Origin: Lysinibacillus fusiformis
Lineage (GTDB): Bacteria; Bacillota; Bacilli; Bacillales_A; Planococcaceae
Assembly (NCBI GenBank): GCA_030027265.1
Contig: JASENG010000003.1
Span: 248,001-312,000, forward strand
Direction of reading: 5' to 3'
DNA length: 64,000 bases
Shown here: positions 9,516 through 19,392 of the stretch, one piece after another
How positions within the stretch are numbered: the first letter of the stretch is position 1
Layout: the number at the start of each line of letters is the position of its first letter
Made by a program: the position numbers and the translations under genes
The notes under the pieces: generated by a model
What the model was told of the DNA's origin: nothing
The model's database searches: none
The model's input: the letters and a program-made list of their open reading frames with translations, nothing else

Positions 9516-10724
9516 TTACATTTGTTCATAAAGACTAAACATCGGCATAAAAATTGCCGCTACGATAATTCCTACAATACCTGCTAAAAACAAAATCATT
9601 AACGGTTCAATTAAGGATTTTAATGTATCCACAGATCTCTCTACTTCTTGGTCATAGAACTCTGCCACTTTTTCCAACATATAATCGAGAGAACCTGTAG
9701 ACTCACCAATTCTTGTCATTGAGGTTACAAGTGGTGGGAATAGCCAACTTTTTTCTAATGGCTCCGACAGCGTATTCCCTCTTTCAAGACTATCCCTAGC
9801 TTCCAAAACGACTTTACTCATTACTGGATTTCCCACTACTTGCTCAACGATAGTTAGTGACTGTAGAATGGGTACCGCACTGCTAAATAACGAAGATAAA
9901 GTTCCCATCATACGAGAGATTGCCGTCTTTTGTAAAATAGGTCCAAAGATTGGCATTCTAAGTAATCCGTAATGAACGGCATAATTAAATTGTTCATTTC
10001 GTTTATATAGCATTTGGAATCCGATAACCGCACCAACTACTATTAAGATGACTAGCCACCAAAACTTCTGCAGCCACCCACTAATTGCAATGATTGCAAT
10101 CGTCATCCAAGGCAACTCTGCCCCCATCTCTTCAAATGACTCCACAAATGAAGGAACAATGAAAACCATCATAAAAATCGCTACGACAATCGTTAACACG
10201 AATAAAACAGCTGGATATGTCATTGTCGATTGTACTTTTTTCTTTAGGTTATACTGTTTTTCAAATGTGTTTGCTAAGCGCTCCAACGTATCGTCGATAT
10301 TCCCTGTTGCTTCGCCTGAACGCATCATATTTGAAAATAGTAACGGGAAGACTTTTGGGTGTTTCAGTGTTGCGGCCGAGAAGGAAACCCCAGTTCGAAT
10401 ATCATCTTCAACTTCTTCTAATGCTTTTTTTAAGGGCTTGCTTTTCGATTGGTCTGCTAAAATTCGAGTTGATTCAACGATTGAAACACCGGCTCTGATC
10501 AGCGTTGCAAATTGGCGGCAGTAGATTACGAAGTCTTGGTTTTTAACTTTAGCGCCTCCAAGATTTAAATCCTTATGAAGGATACTCGTTGATTCGTTTA
10601 CTTCACGAGGATTGATGCCTTGAGCCCTTAGTTTTGCAATGGCTGCCTGTTTATTTGCTGCATCTACTATGCCCTTCTTTTGTGCCCCTTGATTTGTACG
10701 GCCTATATATTTATAAACAGTCAA
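9516..10724 (-). CDS. pilC: Type IV pilus inner-membrane platform protein PilC
   Basis: 402-aa membrane protein with two T2SSF (GspF/PilC) domains: residues 65-190 (FCRQFATLIRAGVSIVESTRIL) and 270-395 (MMGTLSSLFSSAVPILQSLTIVEQVVGN). Each ends in hydrophobic segments. PilC is the rotor-like platform on which PilB and PilT act. The N-terminal YKYIGRTNQGAQKKGIVDA is typical of the family. It lies 15 bp downstream of pilT. Confidence 0.95.
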   Translation of the reverse strand: MTVYKYIGRTNQGAQKKGIVDAANKQAAIAKLRAQGINPREVNESTSILHKDLNLGGAKVKNQDFVIYCRQFATLIRAGVSIVESTRILADQSKSKPLKKALEEVEDDIRTGVSFSAATLKHPKVFPLLFSNMMRSGEATGNIDDTLERLANTFEKQYNLKKKVQSTMTYPAVLFVLTIVVAIFMMVFIVPSFVESFEEMGAELPWMTIAIIAISGWLQKFWWLVILIVVGAVIGFQMLYKRNEQFNYAVHYGLLRMPIFGPILQKTAISRMMGTLSSLFSSAVPILQSLTIVEQVVGNPVMSKVVLEARDSLERGNTLSEPLEKSWLFPPLVTSMTRIGESTGSLDYMLEKVAEFYDQEVERSVDTLKSLIEPLMILFLAGIVGIIVAAIFMPMFSLYEQM

Positions 10725-10738
10725 TTTAACTCACCAAC

Positions 10739-11782
10739 TCAATTACTATAGTCTTCAAACTTTAGATAAGGCCTTGCTTCTTCCATGGATACCTTACCTG
10801 ATGAAATGAGCGATTGAATCGAAGTTTCTAAAGTATGCATCCCCATCGCTCTGCTTGTTTGCATTACGCTTGGAATTTGGTGTACTTTTTCGTTTCGAAT
10901 CAGGTTTGTGACAGAAGGGATGGCCGTCAATATCTCAGTGGCTGCTATACGACCATTTGAATCTTTCCGTGCAAACAATCTTTGAGAAATAATCCCCTGC
11001 AATACGTTCGCAAGCTGAATTCGAATTTGCCCTTGTTGATGCGGTGGAAACACGTCAATAATTCGGTCGATTGTTGTTGGCGCACTCGACGTATGTAATG
11101 TGGCAAACACTAAGTGCCCTGTTTCAGCTGCTGTTATCGCCGTGGAGATTGTTTCTAGGTCACGCATCTCACCTACTAAAATCACATCTGGATCTTGACG
11201 TAGGGATGCACGCAATCCACTTCCGAAATCCTGTGTATCAATCCCGATCTCACGCTGATTGACAACGGATTTTTTGTGATGGTGCAAATACTCGATTGGA
11301 TCTTCGAGCGTAATAATATGCTTTGACTTTGTTTCATTTATATAATCCAGCATCGCAGCAAGCGTCGTGGATTTACCTGAACCCGTTGGACCTGTAACTA
11401 AGATTAGTCCTTGAGGCTTGTCCGCTAAATCATAAAGAACTTTCGGCATTCCAAGCGATTCTATCGTCGGTATTTTAGATGGAATCAAACGGAATGCTAC
11501 CGCACTGACGTTACGTTGATGATAGGCATTTACACGGAAGCGACATAAATCATCAAGAGAATAATTAAAGTCGGTTTCCCCTTTTTTTTCATACTCCTCA
11601 ACTTTATATTCAGGAAGTACTCCCCTTACAAGTGCCTCAGCTTCATCAGGTGTAACAGCAATGTCGCCAAATTGCTTAAGCTTTCCGTTTACTCGATAAA
11701 CAGGTGGTATTCCCACCGTGATGTGTAAATCAGATGCTTTTTCTTCATAGGCTCTTTCTAACAATGCACGTATACTAAACAT
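10739..11782 (-). CDS. pilT: Pilus retraction ATPase PilT
   Basis: 347-aa hexameric secretion ATPase. Visible motifs are Walker A GPTGSGKSTT (about residue 130), the Asp box (ITLEDPIEY), Walker B (DPDVILVGEMRD), the His box (GHLVFATLHTSSA) and a C-terminal segment SVTNLIRNEKVHQ like the AIRNLIRE motif essential for PilT retraction. Its presence beside PilB argues for a dynamic, retractile pilus (twitching, adhesion or DNA uptake) and not only a static pseudopilus. It is 11 bp from pilB. Confidence 0.95.
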   Translation of the reverse strand: MFSIRALLERAYEEKASDLHITVGIPPVYRVNGKLKQFGDIAVTPDEAEALVRGVLPEYKVEEYEKKGETDFNYSLDDLCRFRVNAYHQRNVSAVAFRLIPSKIPTIESLGMPKVLYDLADKPQGLILVTGPTGSGKSTTLAAMLDYINETKSKHIITLEDPIEYLHHHKKSVVNQREIGIDTQDFGSGLRASLRQDPDVILVGEMRDLETISTAITAAETGHLVFATLHTSSAPTTIDRIIDVFPPHQQGQIRIQLANVLQGIISQRLFARKDSNGRIAATEILTAIPSVTNLIRNEKVHQIPSVMQTSRAMGMHTLETSIQSLISSGKVSMEEARPYLKFEDYSN

Positions 11783-11793
11783 CTTTTCACTTC

Positions 11794-13458
11794 CTATTCA
11801 ACTGTTGCTACATGCAATACTTCTTCAGTTGTTGTATAGCCATCAAGTACTTTTAATAAGCCATCTTCTACTAGTGTGTGATAGCCGGCTTCTTTCATGT
11901 AATTTCTGATTAAACTTACACTTGTTCTTTGGAGAATAAAGTCTTTAATTGTCCGGTCGATTGGCAGAATTTCATGGATGGCAATACGTCCACGATAGCC
12001 AGTATGATTACAAGCTGGACAACCACGCCCACGATTTACTGTTTCGATTGTCATGCCAAGCTCTTCAAAAATCTCTTTTTCGCGATCTGTTGCAGTTACT
12101 GTTTGACCGCAATCGCGACAAACCCTGCGAACGAGACGTTGAGCTACTACCCCAACTAACGATGAGGAAACAAGGAATGGTTCAATCCCCATGTCATGCA
12201 GCCTTGAAATCGATTCAACCGCGCTATTCGTATGCAAAGTACTTAATACTAAGTGCCCGGTTAAGGAAGCACGAGTTGCAATTTCTGCCGTTTCCAAATC
12301 TCGAATTTCCCCAATCATGACAATGTCAGGGTCTTGACGAAGAATGGATCGTAAACCGGCCGCGAAGGTTAAACCAACTTCTTCTTTCACTTGAATTTGG
12401 TTAATTCCTTCTAATTGATATTCGACTGGATCTTCAACTGTTATAATGTTGACACCTTCCTTATTCAAATGAGAAAGTGCCGCATACAAGGTTGTCGATT
12501 TACCAGATCCAGTTGGTCCTGTAATTAACACAATTCCGTTCGGTCGAGCAATCATTTTACGGAAAAGCTGCTCGTTATTACGGTTTAGACCAAGCTTATC
12601 TACATCTGTTGCTGCATTACTTAAATCCAGGATACGCATAACGATTTTCTCGCCAAAAATCGTTGGCAAAGTCGATAAACGAATGTCGATAGGTTTAAAG
12701 TTCACCGTCGTTTTAATTCGGCCGTCTTGCGGAATACGATTTTCTGTAATATTTAACCCACCCATAATTTTCACACGGGCTGACAGCATATTTTGCATAT
12801 GCTTCGGTAAAGAACGCTCTGTTCGTAATTGACCGTCAATCCGGTAGCGAACTCGGAAATCCGTTTCTTGCGGGTCAAAGTGAATATCACTCGCGCGTTG
12901 AGCGACTCCATTGGCAATAATTTGATTCACAAGCCGTACGATAGGCGATTCTTCATCCGTAATTTCCTGCTGTGTTTCTGGTGCCGTTACACCAAGATCA
13001 GAAAGTGCTGCTTCCATGGATTCTTGCAAATCATAATATTTTGTAATTGTTCTATATAGGTCGTCTTTGGCTGCAATACTTGTCTCGATTTGGCAGCCTG
13101 TCGCCATTCGCACTTCTTCAATTGCAAAATAATCCATTGGGTCGGCCATGGCGATAAATAATTTATTTTTATCGCGACGAATCGGCATAATATTTGCTCG
13201 TTTTGCCAGTTCAGCCGGTACTAATTGTAAAAGGTCTGGGTCAATTGAATATTGGTTCAAATTGATATGTGGAACACCTAATTGAAATTCAAGGACTTCA
13301 ATCAACTGCTGCTCTGTCAGGAAATTTTCTCGAATAAGAAAGTCCCCTAGTTTTTCATCGCGACTTTTGTTGGATAAGGCGTAATCCAGCTGATCGTTGG
13401 TGATTACACCCGCTTCCACTAACAAGTCCCCTAATCGTTTTCTTGTTTGCATTCTCAT
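11794..13458 (-). CDS. pilB: Pilus extension ATPase PilB
   Basis: 554-aa GspE/PilB ATPase that powers pilus polymerisation. The N-terminal T2SSE_N domain (residues 1-150, RLGDLLVEAGVITNDQLDYAL) is followed by the ATPase core: Walker A GPTGSGKSTTL near 318, Asp box ITVEDPVEY, Walker B DPDIVMIGEIRD and His box HLVLSTLHTNSA. The zinc tetracysteine CRDC ... CPAC lies around residues 450-490. It is the second gene of the pilus operon, with GGGGAG ahead of the ATG. Confidence 0.96.
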   Translation of the reverse strand: MRMQTRKRLGDLLVEAGVITNDQLDYALSNKSRDEKLGDFLIRENFLTEQQLIEVLEFQLGVPHINLNQYSIDPDLLQLVPAELAKRANIMPIRRDKNKLFIAMADPMDYFAIEEVRMATGCQIETSIAAKDDLYRTITKYYDLQESMEAALSDLGVTAPETQQEITDEESPIVRLVNQIIANGVAQRASDIHFDPQETDFRVRYRIDGQLRTERSLPKHMQNMLSARVKIMGGLNITENRIPQDGRIKTTVNFKPIDIRLSTLPTIFGEKIVMRILDLSNAATDVDKLGLNRNNEQLFRKMIARPNGIVLITGPTGSGKSTTLYAALSHLNKEGVNIITVEDPVEYQLEGINQIQVKEEVGLTFAAGLRSILRQDPDIVMIGEIRDLETAEIATRASLTGHLVLSTLHTNSAVESISRLHDMGIEPFLVSSSLVGVVAQRLVRRVCRDCGQTVTATDREKEIFEELGMTIETVNRGRGCPACNHTGYRGRIAIHEILPIDRTIKDFILQRTSVSLIRNYMKEAGYHTLVEDGLLKVLDGYTTTEEVLHVATVE

Positions 13459-13474
13459 TTTGACACTCCCCTTC

Positions 13475-14836
13475 TTATGGAGTAATTAAGTTGCCGCCTT
13501 TGTCATAATAGCTGCCTTCTGGCAAATCTTCTTCATTTCCTTCAGGCATATCCGGTAAACCATTATTATCTAAATCAATTTGTGTATCAGGATCTTGGTT
13601 TGGATATTGGCTATCATTCGGAACCGTGTTTGTATCCGGATTTGTAGTACCTGGTGTTTCTGTATTCTCAATAGGATTGCCGTTTTCGTCTGTAGTTCCT
13701 GTTGTATCAGGTGTGCTAGTCTGTTCTGACTGACTTGCCGAAATCATCACAATTCGATTCGTTGGCGCATAGTAATCACGGCTAATTTGCTCTTCCGTTG
13801 TACTGCCACTCTCTGAAATAATTCGAGTGACGATTACTCGAACACCATTTGCACCTTCTTGCACCAATTGTTCTTGACCTGGAGATAAATCCTCCGAGTA
13901 TCGGTTAATAATACGAGGAGAGATATCTTCTTTACTTACTTGGACGAGAACATCCTTAGTTTTTTCATTTGCAAAAATTTCAACTTTCAAGCTTGAGCCT
14001 TCCACTGTCGCATTAATCTGGACTGGACTCGTTGAACTGTTTAAAAACTTCAAGTCTTCATTGTATTGAATATTAATTTTTGCATTAATGCCAGGTTCTA
14101 AGTACGTCGGTAGCTTTTCTTGTGAATGACGTTCTTCTGTATTTAGCACCACATCATATAAAAGTGAAGCAACAAAATTTTTCGCTTCGTTATTTGCACT
14201 GCTCTCTCCCACTTTTGCGATGAATGAAAAAGTCTCACCTGGATATAATATTGTGCCGTTTAACAGATCCACTACCTCGAATACACCTGCACTATCTGTT
14301 GGAATCTCTTCAATAGATAGTGCGATGCGTTCATTATCGATTTGCGTCAAATTCGTTAGTACAGGTGAAATTTCGTGTTCCTTTAAAAAGGAAGCTTGCG
14401 TCGCAACGGAATTCAATGTTGCTTCCGCATCCCAACTTGACACTGTTTCTATGGTGTTTTTTACTTCATCCGGAACAGTTACTTGTAAAGGTAAATGGAC
14501 AACTCTGTCTGATTCCCAAAAAGCAAACCAAGGTTTGTTCACAGTTGTTTGATATTGTTTTACTGTACCGTCTAAATCAAATACAAATTCGGAAGGGTCA
14601 ACCAGGACTTCGTATTCACCATCACGTACGGCGATAGGTTCAGTTACCCAGGTATCAATAGCCTGTTGCAAAACTTCCTTCATTTCCACTTCATCCAAGC
14701 CAGCTACCTTTACGCCAGCAATGGTTGATCCTGCGTCCGATTCATCGGCAGAGACCGTTCTTAAACCTTCTATGCCTAAAAAAATCAGCAGCAACACTAA
14801 GGCACCTAAGAGGATTGGTTTTATTTTTAATGGCAT
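13475..14836 (-). CDS. Exported VanW-like/G5-type protein leading the pilus operon
   Basis: 453-aa protein with an N-terminal membrane anchor (residues 7-24). A VanW-like segment sits in the middle (LLNGTILYPGETFSFIAKVGESS ... LYDVVLNTEE). It is followed by a G5-like strand region (ISPRIINRYSEDLSPGQEQLVQEGANGVRVIVTR) and a disordered Thr/Asn/Pro-rich C-terminal tail of about 90 residues. VanW/G5 proteins are surface or wall-associated. As the first gene of the operon, 17 bp before pilB, it may help the pilus pass the cell wall. That role is inference. Confidence 0.78.
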   Translation of the reverse strand: MPLKIKPILLGALVLLLIFLGIEGLRTVSADESDAGSTIAGVKVAGLDEVEMKEVLQQAIDTWVTEPIAVRDGEYEVLVDPSEFVFDLDGTVKQYQTTVNKPWFAFWESDRVVHLPLQVTVPDEVKNTIETVSSWDAEATLNSVATQASFLKEHEISPVLTNLTQIDNERIALSIEEIPTDSAGVFEVVDLLNGTILYPGETFSFIAKVGESSANNEAKNFVASLLYDVVLNTEERHSQEKLPTYLEPGINAKINIQYNEDLKFLNSSTSPVQINATVEGSSLKVEIFANEKTKDVLVQVSKEDISPRIINRYSEDLSPGQEQLVQEGANGVRVIVTRIISESGSTTEEQISRDYYAPTNRIVMISASQSEQTSTPDTTGTTDENGNPIENTETPGTTNPDTNTVPNDSQYPNQDPDTQIDLDNNGLPDMPEGNEEDLPEGSYYDKGGNLITP

Positions 14837-15270
14837 GAACTCACCTCAAGTTTTCATCAAAACATATTAATAGTAGGATGTTTCAAAATTTGCTATTTTT
14901 CACATGAAACTTCAACTAATTCAAACATATTTAACCAACTTATATGTACAAAAAATAAAAAGATAGCTTATTTTCCCCTACAAAATATTCACTCTCTTAT
15001 TCTACTATATTACCCGAAAAGTATCGTAATAATTGTAAAATTATTTATAAAATCTTAAAAAATGACATGTACTTACACACAAATATTTGAATCTATTAAT
15101 AAAATACACAATTTTTGAAAGTATGTATATATCTTTTTTACTAAAAAAATACTTTTTTTCAATTATCAACATTTCATTCTATGACTTTTATATTATACAC
15201 TATATAATATAAATTAGATTAAACTAAAAATATACAAATGGTGACTTTATTTCATATGAGAGGCGATTAA
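14837..15270. other. AT-rich divergent control region between the two pilus operons
   Basis: This 434-bp region is extremely AT-rich with many A- and T-tracts. It separates the minus-strand pilB operon from the plus-strand minor-pilin genes. A plausible plus-strand -10 TATAAT lies at 15203-15208, about 60 bp before the first minor pilin; the -35 is weak. No gene was found. Confidence 0.5.
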
Positions 15271-15723
15271 GTGAGGATATTAAAAGAAAATAATGGTTTC
15301 ACCCTAATAGAAGTTGTAGCATCAATAGTCATTGTTACAATTGTTTTGACTAGCTTTGCAACTCTTATCATACAGAGCAATAAAACTGCCGTTTATAATA
15401 ATGAAAAACTTGTACTTATTCACTTAGCAGATGCTGAATTAGAAAGGCTTCAAGCAATCCCAATTCAATCGAATTATAGTACTCTTCAGGATTATTTAGA
15501 TATGAACCACAAACGAATTTATGAATTAAACAGCCAATTTTATTTAATTGATTTCGAAGTTATTACCCCACCTAGCGGAAGTAATGAGTTGTCATTTCAA
15601 TTAGCAAATGTACTTACAACTGTGTCTTTATGCAAAAATAAAAGTAACGTAACAATAGAGAATTGTGAGCAAGGAGCCAAAAGTTCTACGGAAGGATATG
15701 TTTCGTTTGAAGAAAACAAATAA
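15271..15723 (+). CDS. Minor prepilin, PilV/GspI-like (module 1)
   Basis: 150-aa prepilin with leader MRILKENNG and N-methylation segment FTLIEVVASIVIVTIVL (Glu +5). A GTG start follows AGAGGCG. It is paralogous to the 18937 gene, which shares the segment NKTAxxNxEKLVxIxLADAxLxR after the transmembrane helix. The C-terminal domain has two cysteines (LCKNKSNVTIENCEQG). It overlaps the next prepilin gene by 26 bases. Likely part of the pilus tip or priming complex. Confidence 0.85.
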   Translation: MRILKENNGFTLIEVVASIVIVTIVLTSFATLIIQSNKTAVYNNEKLVLIHLADAELERLQAIPIQSNYSTLQDYLDMNHKRIYELNSQFYLIDFEVITPPSGSNELSFQLANVLTTVSLCKNKSNVTIENCEQGAKSSTEGYVSFEENK

Positions 15724-16327
15724 TGAATATGGATTAACGCTTGTTGAACTATTAGTAGTTTTAGTGATTTCAATTATTACTTCCCTCTTTGCAACTGGGA
15801 TTATTGTGAATGCATTAAACAACAACAATAAAATAGTTCAAGACACTCAAGTTCGTAATGAAGCTGATTATTTGATGAGCTATCTTATTAAAGAGATTTA
15901 CACATTACCAGAATCTCAAATAACTGAAGTAATTACTGATCAACTAGAAAATAATGTAGCCTGCAATCCAAATCAGGCCATTAAAAGATTCGGCATTCTT
16001 TATGATCATGACAATGACAAAAATACAAATCAATCAAACAAATCAGGTGATGTATTTACTGGATTCCAGTTCCAAAAATGCGAAATGAAGCTTATAGTAC
16101 AAGGGCAAGAAGTACCTATTTCAAACGAAAATATAACCCTTAATCAAGACTCCAGCTTAATGAAAAAACTAGAATATGAGACAACAAATAATTTTACAGG
16201 AAGTAAAAATCTAGTAGAAGCACAAAACAATGTTTATAAAGTTAAACTTGTTTTTAATTATAAAAACCGAAATAATACGAAAAAAATAGTTTTCGAAAAT
16301 GAAATTAGTACCATTAAAGATTATTAG
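15698..16327 (+). CDS. Minor prepilin, PilW/GspJ-like (module 1)
   Basis: 209-aa prepilin. The ATG at 15698 gives leader MFRLKKTNNEYG and segment LTLVELLVVLVISII with Glu +5. It lies inside the 3' end of the preceding gene, at the codons for GYVS, directly after GGAAGG. The same unusual overlapping start occurs in the second module, supporting translational coupling. The C-terminal strands (VYKVKLVFNYKNRNN) match those of the 19376 gene (SYKITLVLQYKSRNN). Confidence 0.82.
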   Translation: MFRLKKTNNEYGLTLVELLVVLVISIITSLFATGIIVNALNNNNKIVQDTQVRNEADYLMSYLIKEIYTLPESQITEVITDQLENNVACNPNQAIKRFGILYDHDNDKNTNQSNKSGDVFTGFQFQKCEMKLIVQGQEVPISNENITLNQDSSLMKKLEYETTNNFTGSKNLVEAQNNVYKVKLVFNYKNRNNTKKIVFENEISTIKDY

Positions 16328-16338
16328 GGGGGAAATGC

Positions 16339-18705
16339 ATGAGGTATATAAAAAATATTAACGGTTATACATTTATAATGACATTTGCAATTCTAATTCT
16401 TTTATCTGTAATTGGGGTTAGTTTAATAACACTTACATCAAGCGGAACAACAAAAAATGAGCTACGTCAAAATACAATTCAATCCCAGGATTTAGCAAAA
16501 AAAGGTATTAGTTACCTTACTAGTGATATAAATAATATACTGGAAAAAGAATTAGAAAACGAGAAAAAAAAATCTAGTAATACATTTAACATAGATACGT
16601 TTTTTAATACTACGTTCAATAAAAAAATAAACTTATTCTGCGCAAACAACGGCGGAATAACTCTTCCAAGTGGATTAAGTGATAATAGTGAAACTAAAAG
16701 TTGTATTGAAAAAATATCAACGGTTGTAAGTAGACCTACAATCCGTGTTGCCAGTATAAAAAGTACCGGTACTATAAACAACAAAGATTTTACATACTAC
16801 TCTAATGTAGAATTCGGTTTAAGTGACGTTCCTGAGCAATTATCCTATGCAGTTTCTACAAATAAAGGAGGTAATTTATATTTCTTTGGCGGAACTGAAA
16901 TCCAAGGAAATGTTAGAGTTGCAAGTGGGGGTAAACTTTTTAGTTATAATAAAGCTTTTTGGAGTAATCTTTCTGCACCGATTTGGACTCAGTCAGTTTT
17001 TCCAAAAATAATTTCCAATAATCCAGAAAAAGTTGCTACTCTTTATTTGGATTATAATAAAGATAAAAACGAAACAGCTAAAGTATATAAAATAACAAAA
17101 GACACATCAATTAATTCAATCTTAACAAAAACACTAACTAAAGACTTTACTGAAACAACAGATATAAAAAGTGTCTTTGAAGGTACTCCACCTATCGCAG
17201 CGCCTTTAAATACAAAAGATACTTACATCGATATTAATAGTAAATTCAATGAAATAAAGTCCTCTTCATCAAAAATTAATTTGCAAACAAAAAACGGAAA
17301 TCTAAATATTGCAAACAGCAGAAATGAAGATGCTCCTGCAATTCCTGAAAATACTGTGAAACTTATAAATGGAAACTTAAACATAGGAAAATATGCACTT
17401 AATGGAAATGCTAGTAATAATTATGCTAAATATCACAATTCAGTATTAGAGGGCAATTACTATATTGATGGAGACGTTGTAATAAGTGGGGTAAATTTAC
17501 AGGCCAATGCAATTTTATATGTAAAAGGTTCTGTAGATATTGAATTCAGTACAGTTAAACCGCTTAAATCGAATGGGACACTATTTGTCTTTGCAGAAGG
17601 TCCAGTTGAAATCCATAATATTTCAGTTGATACTAAACCTGGTAATAAAGAAAGTAGTGAAATTCATGGTTTTTTCTACTCTAATAGTAATTTTTTAATG
17701 TACGGTGTTGGTTCAAATACAAGAATACATGGTGGAGTTTCTGCAAAAAATACAGTATTTACGGCTTTGCGTGGAAATTCAGTAGGCCATGGAACAACTA
17801 CTGACTATAAAGTAGATGATAATGATAATCCTATTTCTAATGAGGATGCTAATGTATGTCTTAAGCCTAATCAATCCAATTCCGATTCTCGTGCAGGAAA
17901 TTTTGAATATCAACTATCTTTATTAGATAGTAATACTACTTTAAATTGGATAAATAATGTAATTAACTTAAGAACGAAAAATAATAGTAAGTGGCAAGAT
18001 ACAGAATTGACTCTTGGCTCTAGCTCGTATAATGATACTTTTTTAAACAACCTTAATGAACACATTGTAAATATTAACGATTATATACGAGGTTATAAAA
18101 TAGTAGGTCAAAATTATCAAAATAGAACATTCAAAAGTGCTGATATCGGTAAGACATATTATATTAAATTGAATGGTGCATACAGAGAATATAAAGTAGA
18201 GTGGTGGCTTGTTCTCTTTTCTCTTTTTACTAAATTCGAATTTTACACGACCTACGGGGAACAACCTGTAGCTGTAAATACCAATACAGTAAAGACTTTA
18301 AAATCACTTATAGATAATTGGAACGCCAATACTAATGGGAAAAGTTCACAGGACCCTAACAACACATTTAATGTTACTAACCAATGGAACGATATCGGAG
18401 AATATTTAAATGCCTTATATAATGTTTTAGCTAAAAAATCTGGTATGGAGGTAGGAGAAAAAGACACTTGTATAGACGATCGAAATAACAATGATAAAAA
18501 GAGTGACTATCTATCTCAAGGAAATGAAGACTCAGATTCTCCAGCAATCCAAAGAACAAAACCATCGCGACTTACAATTATTTATGATCACGAATTAGTT
18601 AGCCAATATATAAATACAATTGAAAAACAATCGACCAATATAGAAGATTTAAAGGTTATACCCGCCGTTACAAAATCTTTTGATACTACACCAATTAATT
18701 ATTAA
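16339..18705 (+). CDS. Large PilX-like minor pilin with beta-helix-like body (module 1)
   Basis: 788-aa protein with a PilX-type N-terminus (NGYTFIMTFAILILLSVIGVSLITL) that lacks Glu +5. A body rich in G-N-I repeats follows (GGNLYFFGGTEIQGNVRV; LQANAILYVKGSVDIEFSTV; GFFYSNSNFLMYGVGS), resembling a right-handed beta-helix. Compared with its 562-aa paralogue at 19970 it has a large extra region around residues 490-730, including the hydrophobic stretch WWLVLFSLFTKFEF. The DNA is notably AT-rich. A GGGGGG ribosome site precedes the ATG. It may be a tip-located adhesin-like subunit. Confidence 0.75.
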   Translation: MRYIKNINGYTFIMTFAILILLSVIGVSLITLTSSGTTKNELRQNTIQSQDLAKKGISYLTSDINNILEKELENEKKKSSNTFNIDTFFNTTFNKKINLFCANNGGITLPSGLSDNSETKSCIEKISTVVSRPTIRVASIKSTGTINNKDFTYYSNVEFGLSDVPEQLSYAVSTNKGGNLYFFGGTEIQGNVRVASGGKLFSYNKAFWSNLSAPIWTQSVFPKIISNNPEKVATLYLDYNKDKNETAKVYKITKDTSINSILTKTLTKDFTETTDIKSVFEGTPPIAAPLNTKDTYIDINSKFNEIKSSSSKINLQTKNGNLNIANSRNEDAPAIPENTVKLINGNLNIGKYALNGNASNNYAKYHNSVLEGNYYIDGDVVISGVNLQANAILYVKGSVDIEFSTVKPLKSNGTLFVFAEGPVEIHNISVDTKPGNKESSEIHGFFYSNSNFLMYGVGSNTRIHGGVSAKNTVFTALRGNSVGHGTTTDYKVDDNDNPISNEDANVCLKPNQSNSDSRAGNFEYQLSLLDSNTTLNWINNVINLRTKNNSKWQDTELTLGSSSYNDTFLNNLNEHIVNINDYIRGYKIVGQNYQNRTFKSADIGKTYYIKLNGAYREYKVEWWLVLFSLFTKFEFYTTYGEQPVAVNTNTVKTLKSLIDNWNANTNGKSSQDPNNTFNVTNQWNDIGEYLNALYNVLAKKSGMEVGEKDTCIDDRNNNDKKSDYLSQGNEDSDSPAIQRTKPSRLTIIYDHELVSQYINTIEKQSTNIEDLKVIPAVTKSFDTTPINY

Positions 18706-18712
18706 ATCCGGG

Positions 18713-18746
18713 GGCTGATATGCTAGATGCATTTTCAGCCTTTTTT
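18713..18746 (+). terminator. Terminator after minor-pilin module 1
   Basis: GGCTGA and TCAGCC arms, extended by ATGC/GCAT pairing, are followed by six T residues just after the large PilX-like gene. Confidence 0.8.
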
Positions 18747-18936
18747 ATATGCCATCAAACACTACCACTTTTTCAACTCACAACAAATTCCCAAATTTAA
18801 ACATAAGTAATTTCACATAAATTACAAATAATTAAGAATATATAGTTTCGTTATCTTTTTAATTTTAAAGAAATATTTTTTCTTCCCCTTCCCTTAATTA
18901 TACCAAACAAAAATATTTATAAGTGGAGAGCTTTAT

Positions 18937-19392
18937 ATGAAAAAACTACTACACAACAATAATAAAGGCTACACCCTAATAGAAGTAGTAGCCTCCATCA
19001 TTATCATCTCAATAGTTTTGCTAAGTTTTTCTCAGATTTTTATTCAAACCAACAAAACGGCTGCTGCGAATACGGAGAAGCTGGTGACAATCAACCTGGC
19101 TGATGCGATGTTGGCGAGGGTTCGGGCGAATACTTATACGAACAAGACTGATATTCAAAGTTATTTTGTTGATAATACTCAAACTAACAAAAAATTGAAG
19201 AATCCCCCACTTGAGATTGATTTGAATGGGAAAACTTATACAATCACTTATAAAGCTTCTCAAAGTACAACATTAACGAAAAATGCAAGTTTTTCCGAGA
19301 AGGATTTAAATCTCGTCAAAGTAGTGGTGACGGTTACCTCGCCAAACGGGAAAACAACTGGCTCCTCGGAAGGGTATGTTTCGATTGATTAA
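18937..19392 (+). CDS. Minor prepilin, PilV/GspI-like (module 2)
   Basis: 151-aa prepilin with leader MKKLLHNNNKG and segment YTLIEVVASIIIISIVLLSF (Glu +5). It is a clear paralogue of the 15271 product, sharing the N-terminal helix and the NKTAAANTEKLVTINLADAMLAR region. The C-terminal domain differs and lacks the cysteine pair. It overlaps the next gene by 17 bases at the same GYVS codons as in module 1. Confidence 0.86.
   Translation: MKKLLHNNNKGYTLIEVVASIIIISIVLLSFSQIFIQTNKTAAANTEKLVTINLADAMLARVRANTYTNKTDIQSYFVDNTQTNKKLKNPPLEIDLNGKTYTITYKASQSTTLTKNASFSEKDLNLVKVVVTVTSPNGKTTGSSEGYVSID

Noticed and set aside
10048-10524. 158-aa plus-strand frame opposite pilC
   Set aside because: It is the antisense of a well-supported pilC gene and has no start site or recognisable domain.
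16512-16784. Hydrophobic minus-strand frame opposite the large PilX-like gene
   Set aside because: Antisense shadow in AT-rich coding DNA; no ribosome site.
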